33,974 nucleotides of DNA, taken from positions 248,503 through 282,476 of the forward strand of contig JH154188.1 in assembly GCA_000226015.1 (NCBI GenBank). The letters run 5' to 3'. This DNA comes from Mnemiopsis leidyi (taxonomy: Eukaryota > Ctenophora > Tentaculata > Lobata > Bolinopsidae). Shown here in pieces: positions 9,501-19,200 of the stretch. Under the pieces are notes generated by a model. It made no database searches, had not been told where the DNA came from, and worked only from the letters and a program-made list of their open reading frames with translations. A program made the translations under genes and the position numbers. Positions within the stretch are counted from its first letter, which is position 1; each line of letters starts with the position of its first letter.

Positions 9501-12500
9501 CGTTGAATACAAATCCTTAACAAGAATTGCGGCCGCTTTCACTGTGTCAGGCGACCGCTGAATTTCCCGTATCATGCCGTTGCCTATTGTTATTACAATT
9601 CGCGGAATGAGGACTAAAAATACACAACTCGCAATTCGCATATCGCAAACCACTAACGAGACGTCATTCCGGTCAATTTCATTGTTCTGCACGTGTTAGA
9701 CGCGCAAATTAATGCCGCCGTTCGATGCAAGATTTAAAAACTACACGCTGCACGCGCAAAGTTTGAACACAATTGCACGTTTCTTTCATTGTTTGTTTCA
9801 AATCTCTTGAGTCCGCATAACGTCGCCATTATTATATTGTATATGTGACCTTTATTCGTACAACGTTGTGTTTTTACAAATGGCGTGGATAAGTCGTTAA
9901 TTAAAATTGACCGGCCGAACGTTTGAAATCGTGTTACATTCATCTTTCAATCTAGGTAATCTGTCCTTCGACAAATTATTAATTTATAATTACTCAATAA
10001 AACTTCAGTTTATAAGAATTTCGATCGTATCTCTTGATAGATCGTTCATCTTGTTGCGATTGATGTGATTAGAACAAATAATTGAGGCAATCATGTATAC
10101 ATTGCATAATCTGAAGTACATTCGTCGGCCGGAGGCAGTTAAGTCTGTTAACACAGCTATTATTGTATTCGTATACATGAGTTTGATAAAGGAGCGTGCG
10201 CGCAGACGTACGTATGTACGTACGTACGTACGGACACATTTTGAGCTAATATTCCAAAATTACGCTGTCGATCGCCAACCCTTGTTTTGTACTTTTTGTG
10301 CACGTGCACAAAACGTATCAAACCAATCTTGCCATTTGGGCCCTTCGGGCCCAAATGGCAAGATACGGGAAATAATGCATAAAAAGCTGTTGTTGACTTA
10401 TGGGCGTACAATTTTAGAGATAGGCTGAGTAGAATTATATGCCACAATTAAAGATTTACCTTGTTGGTACCTACAAAGTACAAGACAAAACATCGGGATA
10501 CACAGCCTGGGGAAGGTCTCTGTCAGTATGTACAAAAAGGCTGTTCCTAGTTTCGTGTTATGTCCTGCATTGACGATCTTCAGAGTTTCACGTATCTACT
10601 ATAGAGAACGGAGTTTTCGGGGAAATCCTTCTTGTAATGTAACACAGTCCACTCAATAATGAGCAACGCTCTTACGTAATGTATTTATAACAGAAAGCCT
10701 TCGAGAGGTTTGAATGAACGGTACACGCACGGAATTCCGAATTTGACGGAATTCCGACAACCTCAATTCCTAAATTAGGAATTCAGTGCAGTCGGAATTC
10801 CGTGCAGGTAGCGCACGCTATTCCGACTCGGGCTCACGTTCCCCTTACAACACGGGGCTCACATCTTCATTTGATATTGGTGTTCTGAGTTGCATGATGG
10901 GTGGGATCTTCTGGTGATGGCTTAGATGATCGTGGTGTGAGCAGTGCTGTGAGCCATTTATACGGGGCCTGCATGGCGAGGTGGTAAGCAGGATGTGAGC
11001 CATTACGGGGCCTGCATGGCGAGGTGGTAAGCAGGATGTGACTTGGATTGGAACCTCAGCCCGAAGCCCTCTCTTCAGCCACTCCAAATGGAACCACTAC
11101 GAGGATACCCAACTCCCCAGATCCTCCAACATTGCTGAGGGTTGGCACCACGGTTTTCACTCGCTGATGGGCTGCTCTAATCCTACAATCCGGAGATTCC
11201 TCGACTGCCTGAAGAAAGAACAGAATCTAACAGACGTCANNNNNNNNNNTACTCGCTGATGGGCGTGCTCTAATACCTACCAATCCGGACGATTCCTCGA
11301 CTGCCTCGAAGAAAGAACAGAATCTAACAGAACGTCAAGATAACTCAACACTTGATGAGACGGTCCCCTCCCCCCTCGAGCGAGAAAGTGTACTGACTAC
11401 GATGAGAAGCTGAAGAGGATCGTTGACGATTTTGAGAGTTATGATGTTGTTGATTATCAAATTATGATTTATTTCAATGAATATCAATAGAAAATTTATC
11501 ATCAATCTCCCGAGTCGGAATTCCGTGCACCCCTTCGGAATTCAGTGCAAGTCGGAATTCAGTGCGCAAATTTTGTTAACTTAAGTCGGAATTCAGTGCT
11601 AGTCGGAATTCCGTCAAAGTCGGAATTCCGTGCGGGAACCTGAATGAACACTTATACAAATTCATAATTTGTAAACATAATAATTATAGAAGGTGCTATA
11701 AATTCTATAGAACTGTGAAAAAGGACATATACAGGGCATACTGCATCCTTCAATTTTCCAGAAACGTCAATCAACATTTTTTGCATTTTTTGTTTTTTTA
11801 CTGGCTGGAGGCACGCTTTGCGTTTTGCGACTGATATTACTATCATCATCATGATAATGTGCATCTACCCTTTGCAAATAAACTACAGAGTGACACTTAC
11901 ATTAATTCTGTCAGTGTAAAGATGTTCAGAGGCAAGCCAGCTGCCCTAATCGTTAGAACTGTTGGTGACAACAAACCTATTTTATTGAAACTATCCCCAA
12001 CAGCCGTAAACAAAGGTAACGTTTCAGAAAGTAGGCGGTGACCACGGTTACCTAAACGAGACTGACCTGACAACTCATCACGCTGAGTCGATGGAGCTGG
12101 CGGAGAAGGAGTTTCACAGTACTCGTAAAATGGGCGGGTCTGAACTAAGGTAGATTCTCTTGTAGCCATTTTTCTCAGAAACATATTATCATTGCCATCT
12201 TATAATATCATCAACACCCTGTTACAGGTGCACAGAAAACTGTGCACAATTACTAAACATGATGTATATTGTATATCCAGTGTTAGAAAAGAATGTTGCC
12301 ATTATTTTTACCCTCTAAAACTCCACTATCCCTCCCTCTCAGTAAAGCATATCTTGACAAGCTGGAGAAGTACATGGAGGATCAGTTCCAACAGTACTGT
12401 AAGATAAACGAGAGTAAGAACATCTTCAAGTCGGCTAGGACTCCGATCACCCTCTTTATCGTCCTGGCTGTTGCTTACGTCGCACACGTGAGTCCTCTTA

Positions 12501-13707
12501 CTGGGGTTCTATTTCAGATGTGATCTCAGTTTTATTTCACAGTTTTTCATGTAGTTGCAGTTATGGATAATTGAGTCTCTTATTTTCTTTTTTTGCAAAT
12601 TAGTTTGATTAATCAGTAGAATATGTGTTTTTATAAAGAACTAAGAAGTACTACAATGAATTTGCTGTTAATGTCCAAATAACACCTCAGGGAATCCTGC
12701 AAGCTCTGTACCTGGGACCGCTAGCAATGTTGTGTAATATAGTGTTCTGGGGTGCCATGTCAACTCTAGGAGTCTGGATAACTCTGAAATGGCGTGGAGA
12801 GCAGCCGGAAGTAGCTGAGAAGATCGACCAGATAGCGGAGATCATCTGGGAACAGGTATTTGTCCTTTATCAGTAATTTGTTAGTAATTTATTATGTAAC
12901 ACGGACTTAGTGTTAGTTTGTCGATAGTTAAGTATAAGTATTTCAAGATAAAATGTTAAGATTTTTTTCATCAAATTGTTAAATTTGCACTTTAGATAAA
13001 AGGAAATAATTTGATTACGGAAGATAAATAACACGTGCTTATTTGCATAATTATGAAAGTTACTACTTTTAAGTAAGGGATGCCACTGTTAACAAAGCTA
13101 AAACATTTTGTTAAAATTAAATATCAAGACACGCCCCAACTAGGGAGGTCTCGAAAGAATGTTTTGAATGTGGTTTGGTAGGTTGAGTGTACCACAGCAT
13201 CGTTTGACCTTGTTTGTGTTGAGTATTTAATATTTACGACTTGAAACACAAACTTGATCTTACTAGAACTTATTTAACTAAGTTTACTCTAGCTTACTAC
13301 TTATTCTTCATCTGGGTTATAATTTATTGCACAACGCTGACTTACTTATTCTACACTTACAAGTGTGAGCTTTTATTAGTTTCTTCGATCTGGTGTAGTT
13401 GTGTTCGGTAGCTAAAACACAGTATAAAGTTCAATTCATTTTTTCATTTGAAAGAATAAAACAGTATCAGAGGGCAAACTTTTTATTCTTGTGTTAAAAT
13501 TCTAGTGTTGACATGACTCTTGAACTTTCAATTACCATTTGTTATCTGCTTGTTCAACACTAAGATAGCATAACGCTAACATACCATAACTCACGTGAAT
13601 TTCAGGGCTTGACACCGTTTTACGCTCTCATTATCGCTGCGGGGACGTCAGCTGCAATTAAACACGCGCAGACAGCGCAACAACGACGCAAATCTAAAAC
13701 ATCTTAG
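3556..13707 (+). CDS. ATL: Atlastin, ER membrane-fusion GTPase (14 coding exons)
   Basis: Exons: 3556-3619, 4078-4200, 4532-4664, 4946-5012, 5260-5382, 7472-7573, 7880-7972, 8480-8618, 9000-9127, 9309-9437, 12028-12149, 12343-12487, 12691-12855, 13606-13707. All junctions are GT-AG and phases agree, giving 544 aa (human ATL1 is about 558). Atlastins are dynamin-like GTPases that tether and fuse ER tubules. Visible motifs: P-loop GAFRKGKS (63-70); switch I RDSAT; G3 DTQG (136-139); guanine-specificity RD (211-212, FLIRDW); the conserved CFLLPYPG and [11 protein letters not shown] segments; middle-domain helices with RKMGG; two membrane segments at about 441-461 and 467-490, the hairpin that anchors the protein in the ER; and a C-terminal amphipathic basic tail (512-544). 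The N-terminal ~20 residues are acidic and not conserved. An in-frame TAA at 3538 lies upstream. Introns 5 and 10 are enlarged by repeats. No mutation is seen in key residues, so the gene looks functional. Confidence 0.95.
4682..4820. repeat. 50-bp tandem repeat, about three copies, in atlastin intron 3
   Basis: TGTTATCTCTAGACACTTG recurs at 4682, 4732 and 4782, each followed by TATTTCAT and ACTGTTA. The array starts 17 bases after the exon 3 donor at 4665. Copies 2 and 3 are nearly identical and copy 1 differs at a few positions, so the expansion is fairly recent. Confidence 0.85.
5383..7272. other. Atlastin intron 5, main part
   Basis: About 1.9 kb of AT-rich intron. A frame opening at 7039 and closing at 7284 (81 codons, beginning [13 protein letters not shown]) runs into the first partial exon-like copy described in the next entry. 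Its composition is protein-like, but it matches nothing I know and lies in the middle of an intron, so I do not call it a gene. Many TGTATTGTACTGTGTAT-type words occur at 6500-6560. No transposon ends were recognised. Confidence 0.4.
7273..7535 (+). repeat. Partial tandem copies of the atlastin exon 6 acceptor and start
   Basis: The true exon 6 begins at 7472 with CAAATAAGTGAGGACGATTT. Similar starts occur at 7405 (CAAATAAGTGAGGACGACTT), 7336 (CAAATAAGCGAGG) and 7273 (CAAATGAGTTAGGACGAT), spaced 63-69 bp. The copies at 7336 and 7405 keep a full ATTTCAG or AATTTCAG acceptor. None of the upstream copies stays open in the atlastin frame, and the spacings (67 and 136 bp) are not multiples of three, so use of an upstream acceptor would give a premature stop. 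This is best read as local tandem duplication of the intron/exon boundary. Confidence 0.85.
7973..8479. other. Atlastin intron 7
   Basis: About 500 bp. It holds an open stretch from 8212 to 8421 (69 codons, [19 protein letters not shown]...) with no recognised family and no splice context, and GCGCGCG-type words near 8105 and 8360 that resemble the interspersed repeats elsewhere. No gene is called. Confidence 0.35.
9524..10372 (+). mobile_element. Unclassified interspersed repeat, copy A (atlastin intron 10)
   Basis: Starts near CAAGAATTGCGGCCGC and ends near the hairpin at 10326-10364. It aligns over its whole length, with moderate divergence, to the reverse complement of 20570-21446. Shared landmarks in order: GCGGCCGC; CAGGCGACCGCTGAATTTCC; CACGCGCAAAGTTTGAACAC followed by AATTG; GTTTGTTTCAAAT; CATCTTGTTGC; ATGTATACATT; GAGGCAGTTAA; AGTTTGATAAAGGAGCGTGC; GGCGATCGAC (inverted here); GTGCACGTGCA. 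No long coding frame is present, so it is non-autonomous. Superfamily not identified: I see no clear TIR, target duplication or poly-A tail. Confidence 0.75.
10326..10364. repeat. Perfect 18-bp-arm hairpin at the end of repeat copy A
   Basis: ATCTTGCCATTTGGGCCC, a 3-base loop TTC, then GGGCCCAAATGGCAAGAT. The arms match at all 18 positions. Copy B keeps one half-arm only (ATGGCAAGAT at about 20571), and TCTTGCCATTTGGGC recurs at about 23493. Such hairpins are typical of element termini or of two abutting ends. Confidence 0.85.
10949..11037 (+). repeat. Direct duplication of about 44 bp within the MULE
   Basis: GTGAGCCATT, then TACGGGGCCTGCATGGCGAG, then GTGGTAAGCAGGAT occurs twice head to tail; the first copy has two extra bases (TATACGG). 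It lies directly before the transposase remnant and may be a real duplication or another assembly artefact in this poor region. Confidence 0.75.
11038..11490 (+). pseudogene. MULE transposase, C-terminal remnant
   Basis: From 11038 the frame reads [20 protein letters not shown], then [40 protein letters not shown]. This matches the known C-terminal signature of animal MULE transposases (WIG, two basic/proline residues, LFP-like, WN, then RTNNAVEGWH, HP-IW, L-KEQ). After the N gap the same segment is repeated with extra single bases, then the tail continues as [20 protein letters not shown] and ends in TAG at 11488-11490, again typical of the family. The catalytic DDE region is missing. The frame breaks after the gap probably reflect sequence errors in the contig end rather than biology. 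Confidence 0.85.
11240..11249. other. Assembly gap (10 N) with duplicated flanks
   Basis: The ~81 bases before the gap (from 11159) are repeated just after it (11250-11338), but the second copy carries about six extra single bases. A 10-N gap between two overlapping contig ends, one of low quality, explains this. The real genome probably has a single copy here and no missing sequence. Confidence 0.85.
11650..12027. other. 3' part of atlastin intron 10
   Basis: Unique AT-rich sequence between the MULE and atlastin exon 11. Open frames exist on both strands across 11859-12184, but they are shadows of the exon and of intron sequence. No separate gene is supported. Confidence 0.6.
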
Positions 13708-16289
13708 GAATTTGGGGGACTGATATTTATTGGTCATTTTAGAAGAAATTTTTGTGCTGTGTAAAATAAGTAAAGATTTGTCTGGATGCAAAGTTTGATT
13801 TAGGAAATTTTGAACATGTTTATAAACTTAAAGGAATTGAGAAATTGATGACCCAGAGATTGTGAGAATTATCTTCTTGAGCTAAAAGAGAGTTGAATTT
13901 TACTATGTTTATCATTATTCTCTCTATTGTGTAAACAAGTTGATCAGTATTGTCTCGCCCCCCCCCCCCCAACTTGACATCCAGGCACTTTCGTAGATAG
14001 GATATTTGTCAGTAAATAAGTAGTAGAGTTGATTTGTGTAATTTAGCTCAAGAGCAATTAGAACAGTGATTTGGGCCGTCGAAATCAAAGTTGGGGTTTT
14101 CTCATTTTTTCTCACATGTGAATGCAAATGTAACGGAGAATACCATACAAACCTGATGAGTTACTTCTGTTAATTTATTCTACTAGTTTACCTCATTATT
14201 CAGTGGACCATGAGAAGAACCGTACACGTTAAGGTAAGTAAGTAAATATAATATTCTACTTCGACCGTTTTGAGGAATTTAAAGTGACTCATTGGTTTTC
14301 TTAATTCAGATATGTCTACATCGTGCGTTGTCAACTGTGCTTTGTACATGGCGAATTGTACATTGTTCAATGATCACTGTACATTGTACATTACACTGTA
14401 CATGTCATATTGTACATTTTTAGTTGCACATTGTACAATGTTCAGCAGTTCGTCTTATTTCAAAAATTCGAAGTCTGTTTAGTGTGAATACCTCGCAAGT
14501 TACAAACCTTGTTTTTTCACATTTAAGTGCGTTTATACTTTGAAATTTTATGTATCTTCTCCTTATACCCCTTATTAAATCTTTGCATCCACTTTATTGT
14601 AATTATATTAGTGAGGTGTAGTGTGCATATCAAAAATTCAAGGCAACTGCAATTGGACTTTGAAGCTATTTAAAGCTATTGTTTAGATATTACGAAATGC
14701 TGTGAACTTTACCTCAATAATTTGTTTCTTACCCCGATTATACCTCAGATAGATTAATCTTTAACGGCTGGATCGAATATTTACTGCATATTTTTAACTC
14801 CTTTTCTCACTTTTTTCCGGATAAGGGTCATAAGCTTTTGTGCCATGTGACATCTATTGACCAATCAGTATTGAGCAAAGCTGTTACGTAACATCAGAGG
14901 TTTGCGACCCTCCCCTGAGTTCCTTCCTATTTTTGGTTAACTGGCGTGAAATTTTTGGATTTTTGTATGATTCCCACTCCCTTTTGCTACTTTCTATGAT
15001 TCTATAATCTATAAAGTTATATACAAAGATTTGCTCCAAAGGCAGTACTATCCTGATCCCCTCCTTGATTGCGTCACTGCTTTATGAATTTTAAATTCTT
15101 ATTCTTAAGACAATCATTTCGTGATTCCCTCATGAAGTCTTAAATCAGACCAGAATTGGAACTTTGGATTCGCCACTAGTTATTCTACTCATCATATATT
15201 GGGCTTACTTTCTGTGTCGACGGAGCAGATTTTAAAATTAAAAAGATTTCATAATCTAGTCGATTGTATAACTAAATAGTTATACAATTATATCAATTTA
15301 ATGCTTTTTAACTTATTGTGTGATCCTGACAAATTATCAAATGTTGGTTTGTAATTACTATCAGCACAGCGCCAAGAGTGCAGATAAACCAATTGTGAGA
15401 TATGCTGATTAACTAAAAATATTACTTCAATAGTACAATGTTTATGGCTTGATAATTTTTTTAAGTTTTGAAGGTTCTACATATTATTGTGAGATCAGAA
15501 GCAAGAAGCAGCGTCATGACCATAAACTCAAATTACTTATCATACTCACATGGGCATGATGAAGCTACCTATGCTCATTATAAGCTCATAGACATTTAAC
15601 ATTACATTGAATATACTCTACTAAAAGCGCTGTGTCTTAGTGAGATCTTAATGTTGAAGCGCGTGTAATTTTATGTCTACCAAATTAAACTGTATGGTAA
15701 CACTTACGGTTTGTAATGTAAAGTGTTTGGTTTGCAATTTAATGAGCGATCTTAGTTACGATTTAATTCATTGAACAAAGGAATGTTGGAATGTTGGAAT
15801 GTTTATATGATGCGGCATGTGATGGTTGAAAATTTTACTTTGTAAAAATAAAGTAACTTCTGTCCAGAAGATTCTCTGAGTATTTGACTAATTTTCCTGT
15901 TAAAACTGTCATTTGAAAAAAGTTGTTTTATGCAACAACATACCACGATATTTCGTTTGCTTGTGATTGGATAAAATCAAATGGTTATACTATTTAATTT
16001 TGTGAGTTAAAATTACCGTGTTTTACTGATTTTTACGAATTAAGAATTGACAGTGACAATTGTATAAAGATGAAATAAAGTTGAAATATTGACAAAATAT
16101 TTAGTTTGAGAAAAGATGTTTACATATTCAATAAGTTTAAAAATGGGCCATTCAGACACAAAAATATTAATCATAAATTGAATAAAAATTGAGTTTAAAT
16201 TTGAATCGTCCAATTATGGTTGATATCATCACTAAAGTGATAAGTAATTACCTCCCAATTAAGTACTCATCACCTAATTAGGTGGGACA
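13708..16289. other. Atlastin to WDR53 intergenic region
   Basis: Includes the atlastin 3' UTR (length unknown; AATAAA words occur at about 15847 and 16074 and ATTAAA at about 14575), a C run at about 13961, and a cluster of TGTACA words at 14343-14445. No coding exon, RNA gene or transposon was recognised. Confidence 0.5.
14343..14445. repeat. Cluster of TTGTACA/TGTACAT words
   Basis: TGTACA or its close variants occurs about nine times in ~100 bp (TTTGTACATGG, ATTGTACATTG, CACTGTACATTGTACATT, CACTGTACATGTC, ATTGTACATT, TTGTACAATG). The hexamer is self-complementary, so the block can fold. It may be a degenerate simple repeat or a binding-site cluster. Confidence 0.6.
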
Positions 16290-19200
16290 ATGGCGCCAGG
16301 GACGGAGGTAGAGAGCGAGAGAATTGAGTACCACACATCGACAGTACTTAGTGTTGCGTGTTGCCCTGACGACCAAACCGTCTTGTCTGGTGAGTTTATC
16401 GTAAGTTTCAGTTTATTTGTCTGCTTATTAGTTTGGTTTTCTATTTCGCTGCTTATTTGTCTGTCTGTTTGTTTGGCGGTGTTTCTCTGTTAGTTTGTCT
16501 GTTTGTTTCTGTCTGTACCCAAAATAAAATAAAATTGTAATAGCAAAAAAGAATTTCAACATACTTTAAAAAGTCACTTACTTTGTCTTTAGATTAAATG
16601 CTAATCGGTTATTGTTATTGAAATTTTGTCGAATTTGACAATTTCGATAGTCCAAGTTAAATTAGATACTCTTCGAATTCAGAACAAAAGTGTCAGAAAT
16701 CAAGCAACGAGCCATGATAAATCAATGTTTCCTCTTAGCAGATATTGATAAGTTACTTTCTTTAAGTCGGTACTTCATGGCTCAACTAGTACTATAGTTG
16801 CACTGTATTCGCATATGCATCATCTCTATGATACTAATTTTCCGGAATTATTGGTTAAAAACTTCATAACAAGTTTCTGGTATAGGTACTTCACCGTCAA
16901 TGAACCAATGAAAATGCTCAAACTGACAAATCAACAAATGTTCAGCCCTTGAATGCTCAAACAAGCTCACGCCATACAATCCTCAGTCCTTACTTGCTGT
17001 ACCAAATATTTGAAATGGAGATGAAGAGTCTAAATTCTGAGTACAACTTTCACCTAGGAGGAAGGAAACTCTTATCTTCATAATGTAAAGACGTGGAGTT
17101 CGACACCCTGCCCAGTAACTTCTCTACATCCTCCTCCTCCTCCCCCGGGCCCTCCTCCTCGCCCCTCCCACACAACACCCCCACCACCCTCCGCAGTCTT
17201 CTCCACAGTCTGAACTGGCCGCTACTATCGCTCTTCACGTACCGTATCCACACCCAGAAGATGAAGGTACAGGAACCGTTAAAGATACAAAGATGCAGTT
17301 CAAAGTTGGATGTAAAGATAAGGACGATGAAGAACATGATAGCTTTGGCTCCCGGAGGTATCGTTATCTTCATGATGATGGAGTCGTCGTTGTTGATGTG
17401 TGAGATCTGGTTTGTGTGGAACGGAGGCTCGCTATTCTCCAGAGTTGGGTACGACTCGTATTTGTCTAGAGTTGAGTAGGCAGGCTCGTGTCTTTCAACT
17501 TCAACTTCAAGTGTTGGGTAGGAGACCTCATCTTTCTTATGATTTAAGCAGTTCTGATCGCTTTGGTCTGTAGAATTCGAATAATTGTTCCCGTGTGAAC
17601 TTAAAGTTGTCTCTGTATCAAAAGGAGTTATACAGTCCATCTCCTCTGCCATGTTTTCTAGCAGATAGCACGGTTTGTTGAGATATCCAGCGTGTAGTCG
17701 ACTTGTGCTCTCGACCTTGTTTTGTGTGTGTTCCTGTTCATGGCATGTTTAGAGCTTGAACTATACGCTCTGAAAGTGGGAAATATAAGGTTGTAAAAGA
17801 GATTTAACTATAATTTCTTGATATCTTATCTGAGAATCTGCATAGTTTTGATAATTTTAGATCGCATCTATGGAATTAGAAATATTGAACAAACAAAGGC
17901 TGTATGAACAGTCATTTATCTTGACATGACGTATTAACTGTGATACCGATAATACAGTTGTAGCCCTATCTAAATACACGGATTGTGCTCGGAACTTAAA
18001 CAGTACATCAGTGCAACTATAGAACAACTATCAAACAACAATAGGACAACTATAGAACAACTATAGGACAACTATAGGACAACTATAGAACAACTATAGG
18101 ACAACTATAGGACAACTATAGAACAACTATAGGACAACTATAGGACAACTATAGGACAACTATAGGACAACTATAGGACAACTATAGAACAACTATAGAA
18201 CAACTATAGGACAACTATAGAACAACTATAGAACAACTATAGAACAACTATAGGACAACTATAGAACAACTATAGGACAACTATAGAACAACTATAGGAC
18301 AACTATAGAACAACTATAGAACAACTATAGGACAACTATAGAATAACTATAGGACAACTATAGGACAACTATAGGACAACTATAGAACAACTATAGGACA
18401 ACTATAGAACAACTATAGAACAACTATAGCTTAGAACAACTATAGGACAACTATTAAACAACTCAAATTCAAAATAAAACTCGCTAAGACTAAGCTGACA
18501 GCGTCCTTCATTACACCCTAGGTAACAAAGACTGATTGATTTAATCCAGTGGGCTAACTTTCCAAGAGGCACACCAACACCAAAATGTATGATCGTGGAC
18601 TCTAGCTAATGAACGCAATTATAATAATAGTTGCGAATGGACTATTCGTCATTGTTGTGACTACAGACTAATCGTCATTGTTGTGACTAACCATCATGTT
18701 TCTGTGACTAATCATGATGTTAACGTGACTTATCATCGTGTTAACGTGACTAATCATCATGATACGTCGAGTCACGTACAACAATCTTGCAATGAACCTA
18801 AAAACGAGAAGGAACAGCTGAAAGTTAATCACTGGTCTGAATAACAAGGAAACCCGGTATTGTTTATAGTGTTATCCTAGTCCTACTTGGTGTCCAGACT
18901 TTACTAGACTGAAAAGCCCTGTGATTTAGATTATAAGCAATAAGACGGAGTGGAACTAGACGTACATTCGAAAGAAGCAAAACCGTGTCCCAAATCCTCA
19001 TGAGACTTCGATTAAACAATCGGACCGGCTACTGTATTCTTTACGTGGGGTAAAACTCGTGATAGTTGTAGTCATAGCATAGAATAGCGAGTATTAAGTT
19101 AAGTAAGCGATTATGGGGCTGTAGATGTTGATGTAACTTTATAGGGAGAGATTTATACTAAAATCAGTAAGCACATGATGTACAACCTTCTAAACTCACA

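Larger units (their letters stand above)
10720..11640 (+). mobile_element. MULE (MuDR-like) DNA transposon, internally deleted
   Basis: Ends are 39-bp terminal inverted repeats, 10720-10758 and 11602-11640, matching at 36 of 39 positions and starting GGT. They are flanked by a perfect 9-bp target duplication, TGAATGAAC (10711-10719 and 11641-11649). Both the 9-bp duplication and the internal protein remnant point to the Mutator-like superfamily. Subterminal copies of a GTCGGAATTCAGTGC-type word lie inside both ends (10780-10810, 11515-11600). Only the C-terminal part of a transposase remains, so the copy cannot encode a full enzyme; it may have been mobilised by a complete relative. It sits in atlastin intron 10 in sense orientation. 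The true length is uncertain because an N gap with duplicated flanks lies within it. Confidence 0.9.

Noticed and set aside
10845-11087. 80-codon minus-strand frame inside the MULE.
   Set aside because: The transposase remnant reads on the plus strand; this frame is its shadow and part of a duplicated, poorly assembled region.
11859-12041. Plus-strand frame reading ...[13 protein letters not shown]..., at first taken as an atlastin exon because it resembles SVKLFRG in human atlastin-1.
   Set aside because: It has no usable acceptor. A different frame starting at 12028 ([20 protein letters not shown], then [10 protein letters not shown]) matches atlastin much better, joins both neighbours in phase and ends at a proper donor, so the first match is coincidence.
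17093-17479. 128-codon plus-strand frame rich in Ser/Pro/Thr.
   Set aside because: It is the antisense shadow of the minus-strand membrane-protein gene; its Ser/Pro run comes from the Glu-rich stretch on the other strand and it has no upstream context.
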